Part shown: positions 5,843 through 13,544 of the stretch, in pieces
Position numbering within the stretch: position 1 is the stretch's first letter
Layout of the letters: each line of letters starts with the position of its first letter
Origin: JBQCHF01 sp051953655
GTDB lineage: Bacteria; Actinomycetota; Actinomycetes; Motilibacterales; Motilibacteraceae
Direction: 5' to 3'
NCBI GenBank assembly: GCA_051953655.1
Contig: JBQCIO010000080.1
Location: 1-18,717 of the forward strand
DNA length: 18,717 nt
Translations under genes and position numbers: made by a program
The notes under the pieces: model-generated
Database searches by the model: none
What the model was told of the DNA's origin: nothing
What the model saw: the letters and a program-made list of their open reading frames with translations, nothing else

Positions 5843-8800
5843 TCACGCCAGGTCGGTGTCCTCCCATTGGGGCAGGGCGGTGATCAGGGCGGCGAGGCCG
5901 TCGGCGTCGAGGAGGTCGACCGGGCGCACCGTGCGGCCCGCGCGGACGTAGTGGAACGCGGCGCGGACCTGCTCGAGCGGGGCGCCGGTGAGCCGGTGCC
6001 AGGCCAGGCGGTAGGCCGCCAGCTGCACGGCGACCGCCCGCGCCTCCTCCCCCGACGGAGGCTGGCCGGTCTTCCAGTCCACGACGTCCCAGCTGCCGCG
6101 CCCGCCGTCCCGTCCCTCGGCCCGGAAGACGGCGTCCATCCGGCCGCGGACGAGCACGCCGGCCACCAGGGTCTCGAAGGGCACCTCGACCTCGACCGGG
6201 TGCCGGTCGGCCCACTCGCTGGCCAGGAACCGCGCCTTGAGCTCCTCCAGGTCGCCGTCGGGGGCGGCGTCGGCGTCGGCACTGCCGGGCAGCTCGTCGA
6301 CGTCGAGCAGCCGGCCGCCGCCGAAGCGCTCCTCCAGCCAGGCATGGAAGGCGGTGCCGCGCCGGGCCAGGGGGGCCGGGCGGACCGGCACCGGGCGGCG
6401 AAGCCGGAGCGCGAGCTCGGCCGGGTCGCGGCGCAGCGCCACCAGCTGGGAGACGGACAGGTGCGCCGGCAGCATCACCTCGCCGCCGCGGCCGTTGGTC
6501 CGCGCCCGGGCGCGCTCGGCGAGCAGCCGGTCCACCTCCTCGGCCCACGCCTCGAGCCGATCCCGTGCGCTCGCGTCGTGCACCACCGGGCCGGGGGCAC
6601 CGGCAACGGGCTCGGCCGCGGCGGCGCGGACCAGCCGCACCGCGGCGTCGAGCGCCGCGCGGCGGTCCGCCGGCAGCGGGTCGAGCGGCCACACCTGCTC
6701 GGCCGGCTCGCCGAGCAGCGGGTTGGTCTCGCCCTCGGCCGGCGGGTCGGCCCACACCACCGGCTCGTCCAGGCCCAGCGCGGCGCACGCCTCGCGCGCC
6801 TCCACCAGGAACGGGGAGGGCTCGCGGACCTTGGTGCCGGTGGCCCACCGGGTGCCGGTGAGCACCAGGAGGTCCTCGGCGCGGGTGGCCGCGACGTAGA
6901 GCAGACGGCGCTCCTCGAGCAGGTCGCGCTCGCGGCAGGCGGCGTCGTGGTCCTGCAGCGCGGCCTGCAGCTCCTTCTGGTCCGCGCATCGGACGACCTC
7001 CAGCGCGGGCAGGTCGGCGGCGTCCCCGCGCAGCGGGAACGGCAGCACCTTGGCGTTGGCGCACCAGTCGCCCCGCTCCTGGCCCTTGCTGGGGAACACG
7101 TCCTCGGTGAGCCCGGGCACCACGACCACCGGCCACTCCAGGCCCTTGGCGCCGTGCATGGTGAGCAGCTGGACGGCGTCGCCGACCACGCCGACCCGGC
7201 CGCCCTCGAGGCCGCGCTCGTGCTCCTCGGCCGCCTCGAGGTAGGCGAGGAAGCCGCCCAGGGTGGGTGAGGTCTCCCGGTCCGAGCCGCTGTCGGCGAA
7301 CTCGGCGGCCACGTCGAGGAAGCGGTCGAGGTGGGCGCGGCCGGCGCCCTCGCCGGCCGCCGCCCGGGCCGACACCTCGACGTCGACGCCGATGGTGCGC
7401 ACCACGTCGGCCACCAGGTCCGGCAGCGGCTGGGCGGCCCGCGCCCGCAGCGCGCGCAGCTCCTCGGCGAGCCGGCGCAGCCGGCGGTACCCCTCGGCGG
7501 AGTAGGCCTCGGGCCGGCCGAGGTCGTCCAGCGCCTCCACCAGGCTGCGGCCGTCCACCTCGTCCGGCACGACCTCCTGCGGCACGACCTCCTGCGGGAC
7601 GATGGGCGCCGGCGGGCCCGCAGCGTCGCCCGGCGCGTCCGGCGCCGGCTCGAGCGGCCGGGCCAGCTGGCCGGCCCGGCGGCCGAGCGCCACCAGGTCG
7701 CGCGGGCCGATCCGCCACCGCGGGCCGGTGAGCAGCCGGACCAGCGCCGGCCCGGCGGCGAGGTCGTTCATGACCGACAGGACCGCGACGACGTCGCGCA
7801 CCTCGGGCGCACCGAGCAGACCACCGAGGCCGGAGACCTCCACCGGCAGCCCGCGGGCGCGCAGGGCCCGCTCGAGCCGCTCGAGCTGGGAGCGGGTGCG
7901 GGTGAGCACCGCGACATCGCCGGGTGCGTACCGGCCCCGCTCCCCTCGGGCGCGGGCACCGGAAGCACGCGAGGCGTCGCCGGCGGCCGTCTCGGAGCCG
8001 TCCTGCACGAGCCCGGTCACCAGGTCGGCGATCCAGTCCGCCTCCGCGGCCAGGTCCGGCAGCAGCGCCGTCCGCACCTCTCCGCTGTCCTCGCCCTTGG
8101 GGCCCGGGCGCAGGTCGCGCACCGGCACGCCCTGGGCGCGCAGCGGCTCGGACAGGCGGTTGGCCAGGGCCAGGATGCGGCCGCCGTTGCGGAAGCTGGT
8201 GGTGAGGTCGACCTGGTCGGCGTCCCGCCCGTCCCCGTGTCCATCGGCCTGGGGGAAGTCGCGGGGGAAGCGGGCCAGGTTGCCCGCGCTCGCCCCGCGC
8301 CAGCCGTAGATGGACTGGCACGGGTCACCGACCGCGGTGACCGCGTGCCCGCCCCCGAAGAGGGCCGTGAGCAGCACCCGCTGGGAGGTGCCGGTGTCCT
8401 GGTACTCGTCGAGCAGGACGACGTCGTAGCGGTCGCGCTCGACGGCGCCGACCGCGGGGTGCTCACGGGCGATCCGCGCCGCCAGCGCCACCTGGTCGCC
8501 GTGGTCGAGGGACTCGGTGTCGCGCTTGCGCTGCTCGTAGGCCTCCACCAGCGGCAGCAGGGCCAGCCGGCGGCGCAGCGCCGTGACCAGCTCGCGCGCC
8601 TCCTTGGTGAGGTCCTGCCCGCGCTGCTTGGGCGCCCGCGGCAGCTTCTCGACCCGGGCCAGCAGGTCCTCGCTGAGCACCCGGACGTCCTCGGCGCTCA
8701 CCAGGTGCTCGGAGAGGTCGCCGGCCAGCGCGCGCACGGCGCCCACCACGGTGGAGGGCGTCCAGCCGACGTCGGTCATGTCGCCGTCGTAGAGGTCGAC

Positions 8801-9286
8801 CACCCGGCCGGCGTACTGCCAGGTGACCGCCTCGCCGAGCAGGCGCGCGCCGGGCTCGCGCCCGACCCGCAGCGCGTGCTCGGTGAACAGCGAGGCGGCG
8901 TAGGCGTGGTAGGTGGAGACGCTCGGCTCGCCCAGCAGCCAGTCGTCGTCCGGGCCCTCGGGCACGACGACGCCGCTGCGGGCCAGCTGGCCCAGCCGGC
9001 GCCGCACGCGCTCGGCCAGCTCGCCGGCCGCCTTGCGGGTGAAGGTGAGCCCGAGGATCCGCTCGGGCCGGACCAGCCGGTTGGCGACCAGCCAGACCAC
9101 CCGGGCGGCCATGGTCTCGGTCTTGCCCGACCCGGCGCCGGCGACGACGAGCAGCGGTCCGGGGCGCCCGTCGGGTCCGAGGTGCTCGATGGCGCGGACC
9201 TGCTCGGGGGTGGGCGGGTGCGGCTGGCCGAGCCGGCGGCTCAGCTCGACCGCGCCGAGCAGCGGCCTCCCGGTCGCCTGGCTCAC
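5843..9286 (-). CDS. adnB: AdnB subunit of the AdnAB DNA-end-resecting helicase-nuclease
   Basis: This 1147-residue UvrD/PcrA-like superfamily 1 motor carries a C-terminal PD-(D/E)XK nuclease. Seen in order: Q-motif TPEQ (Q29), Walker A AGAGSGKT (49-56), GLTFTRKAAGEL, Walker B DEYQDT (293-298), GDPCQSIYGWRGA, the LTMHGAKGLEW motif around 705-715 and the motif VI segment ERRLLYVAATRAEDLL around 790-805. The nuclease has GTAFHAW (about 976), RGRMDAVF (about 1048), VDWKTG with D1070 and K1072, and VQLAAYRLAW. No cysteine cluster is present in the nuclease domain, unlike its partner. In mycobacteria AdnA and AdnB form a heterodimer that unwinds and cuts DNA from double-strand breaks. The GTG start overlaps the adnA stop as GTGA, implying translational coupling. 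A short VPQEV repeat lies near residue 565. Length is close to mycobacterial AdnB (about 1,100). Confidence 0.93.
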   Translation of the reverse strand: MSQATGRPLLGAVELSRRLGQPHPPTPEQVRAIEHLGPDGRPGPLLVVAGAGSGKTETMAARVVWLVANRLVRPERILGLTFTRKAAGELAERVRRRLGQLARSGVVVPEGPDDDWLLGEPSVSTYHAYAASLFTEHALRVGREPGARLLGEAVTWQYAGRVVDLYDGDMTDVGWTPSTVVGAVRALAGDLSEHLVSAEDVRVLSEDLLARVEKLPRAPKQRGQDLTKEARELVTALRRRLALLPLVEAYEQRKRDTESLDHGDQVALAARIAREHPAVGAVERDRYDVVLLDEYQDTGTSQRVLLTALFGGGHAVTAVGDPCQSIYGWRGASAGNLARFPRDFPQADGHGDGRDADQVDLTTSFRNGGRILALANRLSEPLRAQGVPVRDLRPGPKGEDSGEVRTALLPDLAAEADWIADLVTGLVQDGSETAAGDASRASGARARGERGRYAPGDVAVLTRTRSQLERLERALRARGLPVEVSGLGGLLGAPEVRDVVAVLSVMNDLAAGPALVRLLTGPRWRIGPRDLVALGRRAGQLARPLEPAPDAPGDAAGPPAPIVPQEVVPQEVVPDEVDGRSLVEALDDLGRPEAYSAEGYRRLRRLAEELRALRARAAQPLPDLVADVVRTIGVDVEVSARAAAGEGAGRAHLDRFLDVAAEFADSGSDRETSPTLGGFLAYLEAAEEHERGLEGGRVGVVGDAVQLLTMHGAKGLEWPVVVVPGLTEDVFPSKGQERGDWCANAKVLPFPLRGDAADLPALEVVRCADQKELQAALQDHDAACRERDLLEERRLLYVAATRAEDLLVLTGTRWATGTKVREPSPFLVEAREACAALGLDEPVVWADPPAEGETNPLLGEPAEQVWPLDPLPADRRAALDAAVRLVRAAAAEPVAGAPGPVVHDASARDRLEAWAEEVDRLLAERARARTNGRGGEVMLPAHLSVSQLVALRRDPAELALRLRRPVPVRPAPLARRGTAFHAWLEERFGGGRLLDVDELPGSADADAAPDGDLEELKARFLASEWADRHPVEVEVPFETLVAGVLVRGRMDAVFRAEGRDGGRGSWDVVDWKTGQPPSGEEARAVAVQLAAYRLAWHRLTGAPLEQVRAAFHYVRAGRTVRPVDLLDADGLAALITALPQWEDTDLA
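7551..7610. repeat. 15-bp in-frame tandem repeat within adnB
   Basis: Two identical 15-base units (7566-7580 and 7581-7595, GGCACGACCTCCTGC) are flanked by diverged copies at 7551-7565 and 7596-7610. On the coding strand they give VPQEV VPQEV VPDEV near residues 564-578. The period is a multiple of three, so copy changes keep the frame. The segment follows a proline/alanine-rich stretch and is probably a surface linker. Confidence 0.8.
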
Positions 9287-12200
9287 CGGCCCACCACCGT
9301 CCGGCCCTCGTCCCGGACCGGGCAGCTGGTGCGCACCGGGCACCGGTCGCAGTGCTCGTTCTCCCGGGCGGTGAAGGTGGCCCCGGCCATCCCGGCGGCG
9401 ACCTCGACGACGAGCCGGCGGGCCCACTGCGGGTCCTCGGCCTCGGCCAGCGCGGGCTGGCGCTGCTCGGGCTGCTTGGTGGCCGCCTTGCCCAGCTGCA
9501 GCAGGCTCGCGCCCCCCGAGCCGCCCGGCTCCACCCCGTCGGCGCTGAAGGCGCCCGCCTCCACCGCCAGCTGGTAGGTGCCCAGTTGGGGGTGCTCGGG
9601 CAGCTCGTGCGGCTTGGGCTTGCCGCTGCCGGTCTTGAGGTCGACGACCACCCCCCGGCCCTGCGCGTCGCGCTCGAGCCGGTCGACCCGGCCGGCCACC
9701 CGCGCGGTGACCGTGCCGCCCGGCACCGGGGCCGGCAGGTCGACGGTGAACTCCAGCTCGGTGCCGACCAGCTCGCGCGGGTTGGCCGCCAGCCACTCCA
9801 GGAACCGGCGCAGCATCTCCCCCGCCCGCTCGCGCTCCTGCCGGGTGTACCAGGGGCTGCCCAGGTCGACCCCGGCCCACTGCCGCTCCAGGGCGGCGAG
9901 CAGCGCCTCGGGCTGACGCAGGGCGGGGTCCTCGGTGGCGGCGGCCAGCGCGTGCACGAGGGTCCCCACGCTCTGGCTGGCGCTGTCCGGACCGGCACCG
10001 CCGGCGCCCTCGAGCAGCCAGCGCAGCTGGCAGGTGGCGAACTGGTCGACCTTGGACGGCGAGACGCGCACCACGTCGCCCGGGCCGGCCACCGGCGCGT
10101 CGTCGGAGAGGGCGCGGGCGGCCCACCACTCCTCCGGGTCGGCCGCCGTCACCCCAGCGACGGCCAGCCGGGCCAGGTGGGCCGCGGCGGCGGACCGCAG
10201 CACCTCGCTGTCGTGGCCGATCGCGTCCTGCTCGATCGTGTGCCGGCCCATCCCGTCCCGGCCCATCCCGTCCCGGCCCATCTCGTCCTGGCCGATCTCG
10301 GGCCCGTCCCCGCTCCCCTCGGCGGCGACCGCCGGTGCGAGCGCCCCGCGCAGCTCGGCGACCAGCGAGGAGAGGTCGAGCGCACGGGTCAGCTCGAGGA
10401 CGTCCCGGCGCAGCTGCGCGGCCCGCCGCCGGGTGGCGGCCGGCTGGACCTCGTCGCGGACCAGCTCGCGCAGCCGCGCGAGCAGCGCCGGCACCGGAAG
10501 CCCGCGGCGCAGCGCGCCGAGCGTGGTCGGCTCGGCGACCGCGGACCCGGCCGCGGGCGAGGGCAGCACGACGGCGGCGTCGTCGGCCGCCAGCGGCACC
10601 TCGGCGAGGAAGCGCGAAGGCGCCTCGCCCGCCTCCTCGTCGCTCACCGCGGTGACCACCAGCCGCTCCCGGGCCCGGGTGGCCGCGACGTAGAACAGCC
10701 GCCGCTCCTCGTCCAGCAGCCGGGCCACCGCCGACGCGCCGGCGCCGGGCACCGCGTCGCCGGTCTCCAGCACGTCGAGCAGGACCTCGGTGCCCAGCAG
10801 GCTGCCGCGCACCCGCAGGTCCGGCCACACCGCCTCCTGCACGCCGGCCACCACGACGAGGTCCCACTCCAGCCCCTTGGCCGCGTGCGCGGTGAGCACG
10901 CGCACCACCTCCCCCTCGGGGGCCTGCGCGGCGAGGGTGTCCCCGGGGATCTCCTGGCCGGACAGGTGGGCGAGGAACACCTCGGGGCCGGCGCCGGGGA
11001 GCCGGTCGACGAAGCGCGCGGCGTCCTCGAACAGCGCCATCGCCGCGTCGAGGTCGCGGTCGGCCGCGGCCCCGCGCGGTCCGCCGGCCAGGCTCGCCGC
11101 CTGCCAGCGGGCCGCCAGTCCGCTCGCCTCCCAGACCGCCCACAGCACCGTCTCGGCCGTGGCGCCCGGCTCGCGCGCCGCGGACCGGCCGCGCTCGACC
11201 AGGGCGGCCAGCCGCTCGACCGGGCGCGCGACCTCGCCGGGCACCAGCAGCAGCACGCGGGGGTCGGCCAGCGCCTCCACCAGCAGCTCGGCGGAGGGTC
11301 GCCGCCCGCCCGCGGCCAGCTCCACCCGCCGCAGCTCGCGGCGCAGCCGGCGCAGCGCGACCGGGTCGAGCCCGCCCAGCGGCCCGGTGAGCAGCGCGAG
11401 CGCCAGGTCCTGGTCCAACCGCTCGGGGTCCAGCGCGACGGCGTAGACGTCGAGCAGCGGGCGCAGCCCGGGCTGCTCGGCCAGCGGCAGCTCCTCGCCG
11501 GCCACGCCCACCGGCACCCCGGCGCCGAGCAGCGCCCGGCGCAGCACCGGCAGCCGGCCCCGGGTGGAGCGCACCAGCACCGCCATCCGCGACCACGGGA
11601 CACCGTCCACCACGTGCGCCCGGCGGAGCACCCCGGCCACCAGCGACGCCTCGGCGCTGGCGCCGTTGGCCACCAGGACCTCGACCCGGCCGGAGGCCCG
11701 TCCGGGCAGCGCCCGCAGGTCGGCCCGTCCGCGACGCCCCCGCATGGCGTGCGCGACCGAGGTGCCGACGGCGAGCACGGCCGGGGCGCTGCGCCGGCAG
11801 GTGGTGAGCTCGACCACCGGGGCAGGCTCGCCGGACCGGGTGCGGAAGGTCTCCGGGAAGCGCCGGATGCCGGTGACGTCGGCCCCGCGGAAGCCGTAGA
11901 TCGACTGGTCCGGGTCGCCGACGACGACGAGGTTGCCGCCGGGCGGCACCAGCGAGGCGAGCAGCTCCTCCTGGGCCGGGTCGGTGTCCTGGTACTCGTC
12001 GACGAACACCCAGTCGTAGGCGGCCCGCTCCCGCTCGCGCAGGTCGTCCCAGTGGTCGGCGTCGGGGTCGCCGCCGTCGCCGTGGTCGTCCAGCAGGTCC
12101 TCGCGCAGCAGCGCGAGCAGGTCCTCTGCCGGCTCCTCGGGCTGCCGGGTGGGCCGGCGGGGGGGCTGGGTGGCCGGCTGCGCCATGCGCTCGACGACCT

Positions 12201-12975
12201 CGCGGACCAGCTCGCTGGGGTCGTAGGCCGCGGGGGTGGCGAGCGCGGAGACCTCGAGGTACTCGCGCAGGAACCGCGCGGCCGCCGCCCAGTCCTCGCG
12301 GCCGTGCCGGCGCGCCAGCTCGGCGAGCTCGGTGGGCCCGAGCCCGCGCTCGGTGGCGCGCATGAGCAGGTCGCGCAGCTCCTGGGCGAAGCCGCGGGTG
12401 GGCAGCGCCGCCCGCAGCGCGTCGGGCCAGCCGACCGGGCGGCCCTCGCCGTCGGCGCCGCCGGCGAGCAGCTCGCGCACCAGCAGGTCCTGCTCCGGCC
12501 CGGACAGCAGCCGCGGCGCCGGCTCGCCCCGGCGCACCGCCTCCCGGCGCAGCACGCCGAAGGCGTAGGAGTGGAAGGTGCGGGCCAGCGGCTCGCGGAG
12601 CGTGCGCCCCAGCCGCGCGGTGACCCGCTCGCGCAGCTCAGCCGCGGCCTTGCGGCCGAAGGTGAGCACGAGGATCCGCTCCGGGTCGGTGCCCGCCTCG
12701 ACCCGCGCGACGACCGCCTCCACCAGAGTGGTGGTCTTGCCGGTGCCCGGGCCCGCCAGCACCAGCAGCGGACCGCCGGGGTGGTCGACCACCGCCTGCT
12801 GCGCCGGGTCCAGGACCGGCGCGGCGACGCCGGGCGCCGCCGCCGGACGCACCAGGCGCAGGGCGGGGCGCGCAGCAGGGTTGCGTCGGGGCCCCGGGCC
12901 GGCGGCAGGCCCGAGGCCGCCGAGGCCGCCGACGACGCCGACGACGCCGTCCTGGCTGGTGCTGTCCGCGCTCAC
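9283..12975 (-). CDS. adnA: AdnA subunit of the AdnAB DNA-end-resecting helicase-nuclease
   Basis: The 1230-residue UvrD-like motor carries a C-terminal iron-sulfur PD-(D/E)XK nuclease. After a low-complexity N-terminus (about 1-50) come the Q-motif region Q59/Q60, Walker A AGPGTGKT (74-81), LTFGRKAAAEL, DEYQDT (326-331), GDPDQSIYGFRGA, LTAHAAKGLEW and ERRLFYVAATRARERL. The nuclease has GTLVHAL, GRVDRLE, VVDLKTG with D1112 and K1114, and LGTYQLAVEAG. Cysteines C982, C1209, C1212 and C1218 form the C-(n)-CxxC-x5-C pattern that binds a 4Fe-4S cluster in AddB-type nucleases. It partners AdnB for break resection. The GTG start at 12975 overlaps the ATL stop as GTGA and the adnA stop overlaps adnB in the same way. 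It is longer than mycobacterial AdnA (about 1,050), partly because of the N-terminal tail and a pentapeptide repeat at about 893-922. Confidence 0.94.
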   Translation of the reverse strand: MSADSTSQDGVVGVVGGLGGLGPAAGPGPRRNPAARPALRLVRPAAAPGVAAPVLDPAQQAVVDHPGGPLLVLAGPGTGKTTTLVEAVVARVEAGTDPERILVLTFGRKAAAELRERVTARLGRTLREPLARTFHSYAFGVLRREAVRRGEPAPRLLSGPEQDLLVRELLAGGADGEGRPVGWPDALRAALPTRGFAQELRDLLMRATERGLGPTELAELARRHGREDWAAAARFLREYLEVSALATPAAYDPSELVREVVERMAQPATQPPRRPTRQPEEPAEDLLALLREDLLDDHGDGGDPDADHWDDLRERERAAYDWVFVDEYQDTDPAQEELLASLVPPGGNLVVVGDPDQSIYGFRGADVTGIRRFPETFRTRSGEPAPVVELTTCRRSAPAVLAVGTSVAHAMRGRRGRADLRALPGRASGRVEVLVANGASAEASLVAGVLRRAHVVDGVPWSRMAVLVRSTRGRLPVLRRALLGAGVPVGVAGEELPLAEQPGLRPLLDVYAVALDPERLDQDLALALLTGPLGGLDPVALRRLRRELRRVELAAGGRRPSAELLVEALADPRVLLLVPGEVARPVERLAALVERGRSAAREPGATAETVLWAVWEASGLAARWQAASLAGGPRGAAADRDLDAAMALFEDAARFVDRLPGAGPEVFLAHLSGQEIPGDTLAAQAPEGEVVRVLTAHAAKGLEWDLVVVAGVQEAVWPDLRVRGSLLGTEVLLDVLETGDAVPGAGASAVARLLDEERRLFYVAATRARERLVVTAVSDEEAGEAPSRFLAEVPLAADDAAVVLPSPAAGSAVAEPTTLGALRRGLPVPALLARLRELVRDEVQPAATRRRAAQLRRDVLELTRALDLSSLVAELRGALAPAVAAEGSGDGPEIGQDEMGRDGMGRDGMGRHTIEQDAIGHDSEVLRSAAAAHLARLAVAGVTAADPEEWWAARALSDDAPVAGPGDVVRVSPSKVDQFATCQLRWLLEGAGGAGPDSASQSVGTLVHALAAATEDPALRQPEALLAALERQWAGVDLGSPWYTRQERERAGEMLRRFLEWLAANPRELVGTELEFTVDLPAPVPGGTVTARVAGRVDRLERDAQGRGVVVDLKTGSGKPKPHELPEHPQLGTYQLAVEAGAFSADGVEPGGSGGASLLQLGKAATKQPEQRQPALAEAEDPQWARRLVVEVAAGMAGATFTARENEHCDRCPVRTSCPVRDEGRTVVGR
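10210..10299. repeat. Six 15-bp in-frame tandem units within adnA
   Basis: Six consecutive 15-base units run from 10210 to 10299. The central three (10240-10284) are nearly identical, GTSCCGGCCCATCYC in consensus, and the outer ones are diverged. On the coding strand they read EIGQD, EMGRD, GMGRD, GMGRH, TIEQD, AIGHD. The repeat lies between the helicase core and the nuclease domain, at about residues 893-922. It is likely a charged spacer whose copy number may vary between strains. Confidence 0.85.
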
Positions 12976-13313
12976 GGGGCGATACCAGCAGACGGGTCCG
13001 ACAGGTCCGGCCCGGTCCCGGCGTGCCAGCGGCCGCGGGCCATGTCCACCCGCCCGTCCGGGCGCAGCGGCGCCCCCTCCGCGCGCAGCCGTTCGACGGC
13101 CCGCTCGCGCAACGGCTCGGCGTGGCTGCCGTCGGCGCGCAGCACCCGCCACCAGGGAACGCCGCCGCCCCACTGCGCCATCACGCGGCCCACCTGCCGC
13201 GGGCCGCCGCGCCCGACCAGCTCGGCGACGTCGCCGTAGGACAGCACCCGCCCCGGCGGGATCGCCTCCACCGTCTCGAGCACCGCCTCGACGTAGGCGG
13301 GCAGCCCGCTCAC
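12972..13313 (-). CDS. Alkyltransferase-like protein (ATL; MGMT-like without the acceptor cysteine)
   Basis: The 113-residue protein matches the DNA-binding domain of O6-methylguanine-DNA methyltransferases: IPPGRVLSYGDVAELVG with Y26, the arginine finger in PRQVGRVM (R39), and the active-site loop. The loop reads PWWRV (53-57) instead of PCHRV, so tryptophan W54 replaces the alkyl-accepting cysteine. This substitution defines ATL proteins, which bind O6-alkylguanine without repairing it and signal to nucleotide excision repair. The GTG start has AGGG 7 bases upstream (plus-strand 13321-13324). The stop codon overlaps the adnA start as GTGA, so the damage sensor and the resection machine are encoded in one operon. 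A homologous gene lies close to adnAB in mycobacteria. It cannot itself be a methyltransferase. Confidence 0.9.
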   Translation of the reverse strand: MSGLPAYVEAVLETVEAIPPGRVLSYGDVAELVGRGGPRQVGRVMAQWGGGVPWWRVLRADGSHAEPLRERAVERLRAEGAPLRPDGRVDMARGRWHAGTGPDLSDPSAGIAP

Positions 13314-13544
13314 TCCGCCACCCTGCGGCAGCCGGGGACCGGAGCTGCTCCTGGTGCATGCAGTCCTGAGGCGTCGTGCGGCGGTGCCTCTGCCCGGACG
13401 GTGGCGGCGGCCCCGAGGAGGACGGCGTAGCGGGCGGGCACGACCACAGGGTGCCAGCCGCCGACCACCGAGCTGGGGCGAGGCGGCACGCCCGGCGTCC
13501 CGTGCGCCGCGTGCGGGGACCCCCCGCGTGGGACGATCGGACGC
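13314..13544. promoter_or_regulatory. 231-base divergent region between the ATL-adnA-adnB operon and the pseudokinase-flippase gene
   Basis: This region must hold the promoters of both divergent units. On the plus strand GACGAT (13532-13537) ends 7 bases before the ATG at 13545 and could be a -10 for a leaderless transcript. On the minus strand no clear promoter is seen, nor a LexA-type palindrome that would suggest SOS control. A minus-strand open frame crosses the whole region and its TGA overlaps the ATL start, but its third-position bias fades in the second half, so I do not call it a gene. Confidence 0.4.

Noticed and set aside
9352..13239. Plus-strand frame of almost 1,300 codons opposite adnA
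   Set aside because: It is the antisense of adnA, whose helicase and nuclease motifs are complete; the translation is compositionally biased and lacks any domain.
12972..13313. Active O6-methylguanine-DNA methyltransferase
   Set aside because: The acceptor cysteine is replaced by tryptophan (PWWRV), so it is an alkyltransferase-like protein, not an enzyme of direct reversal.
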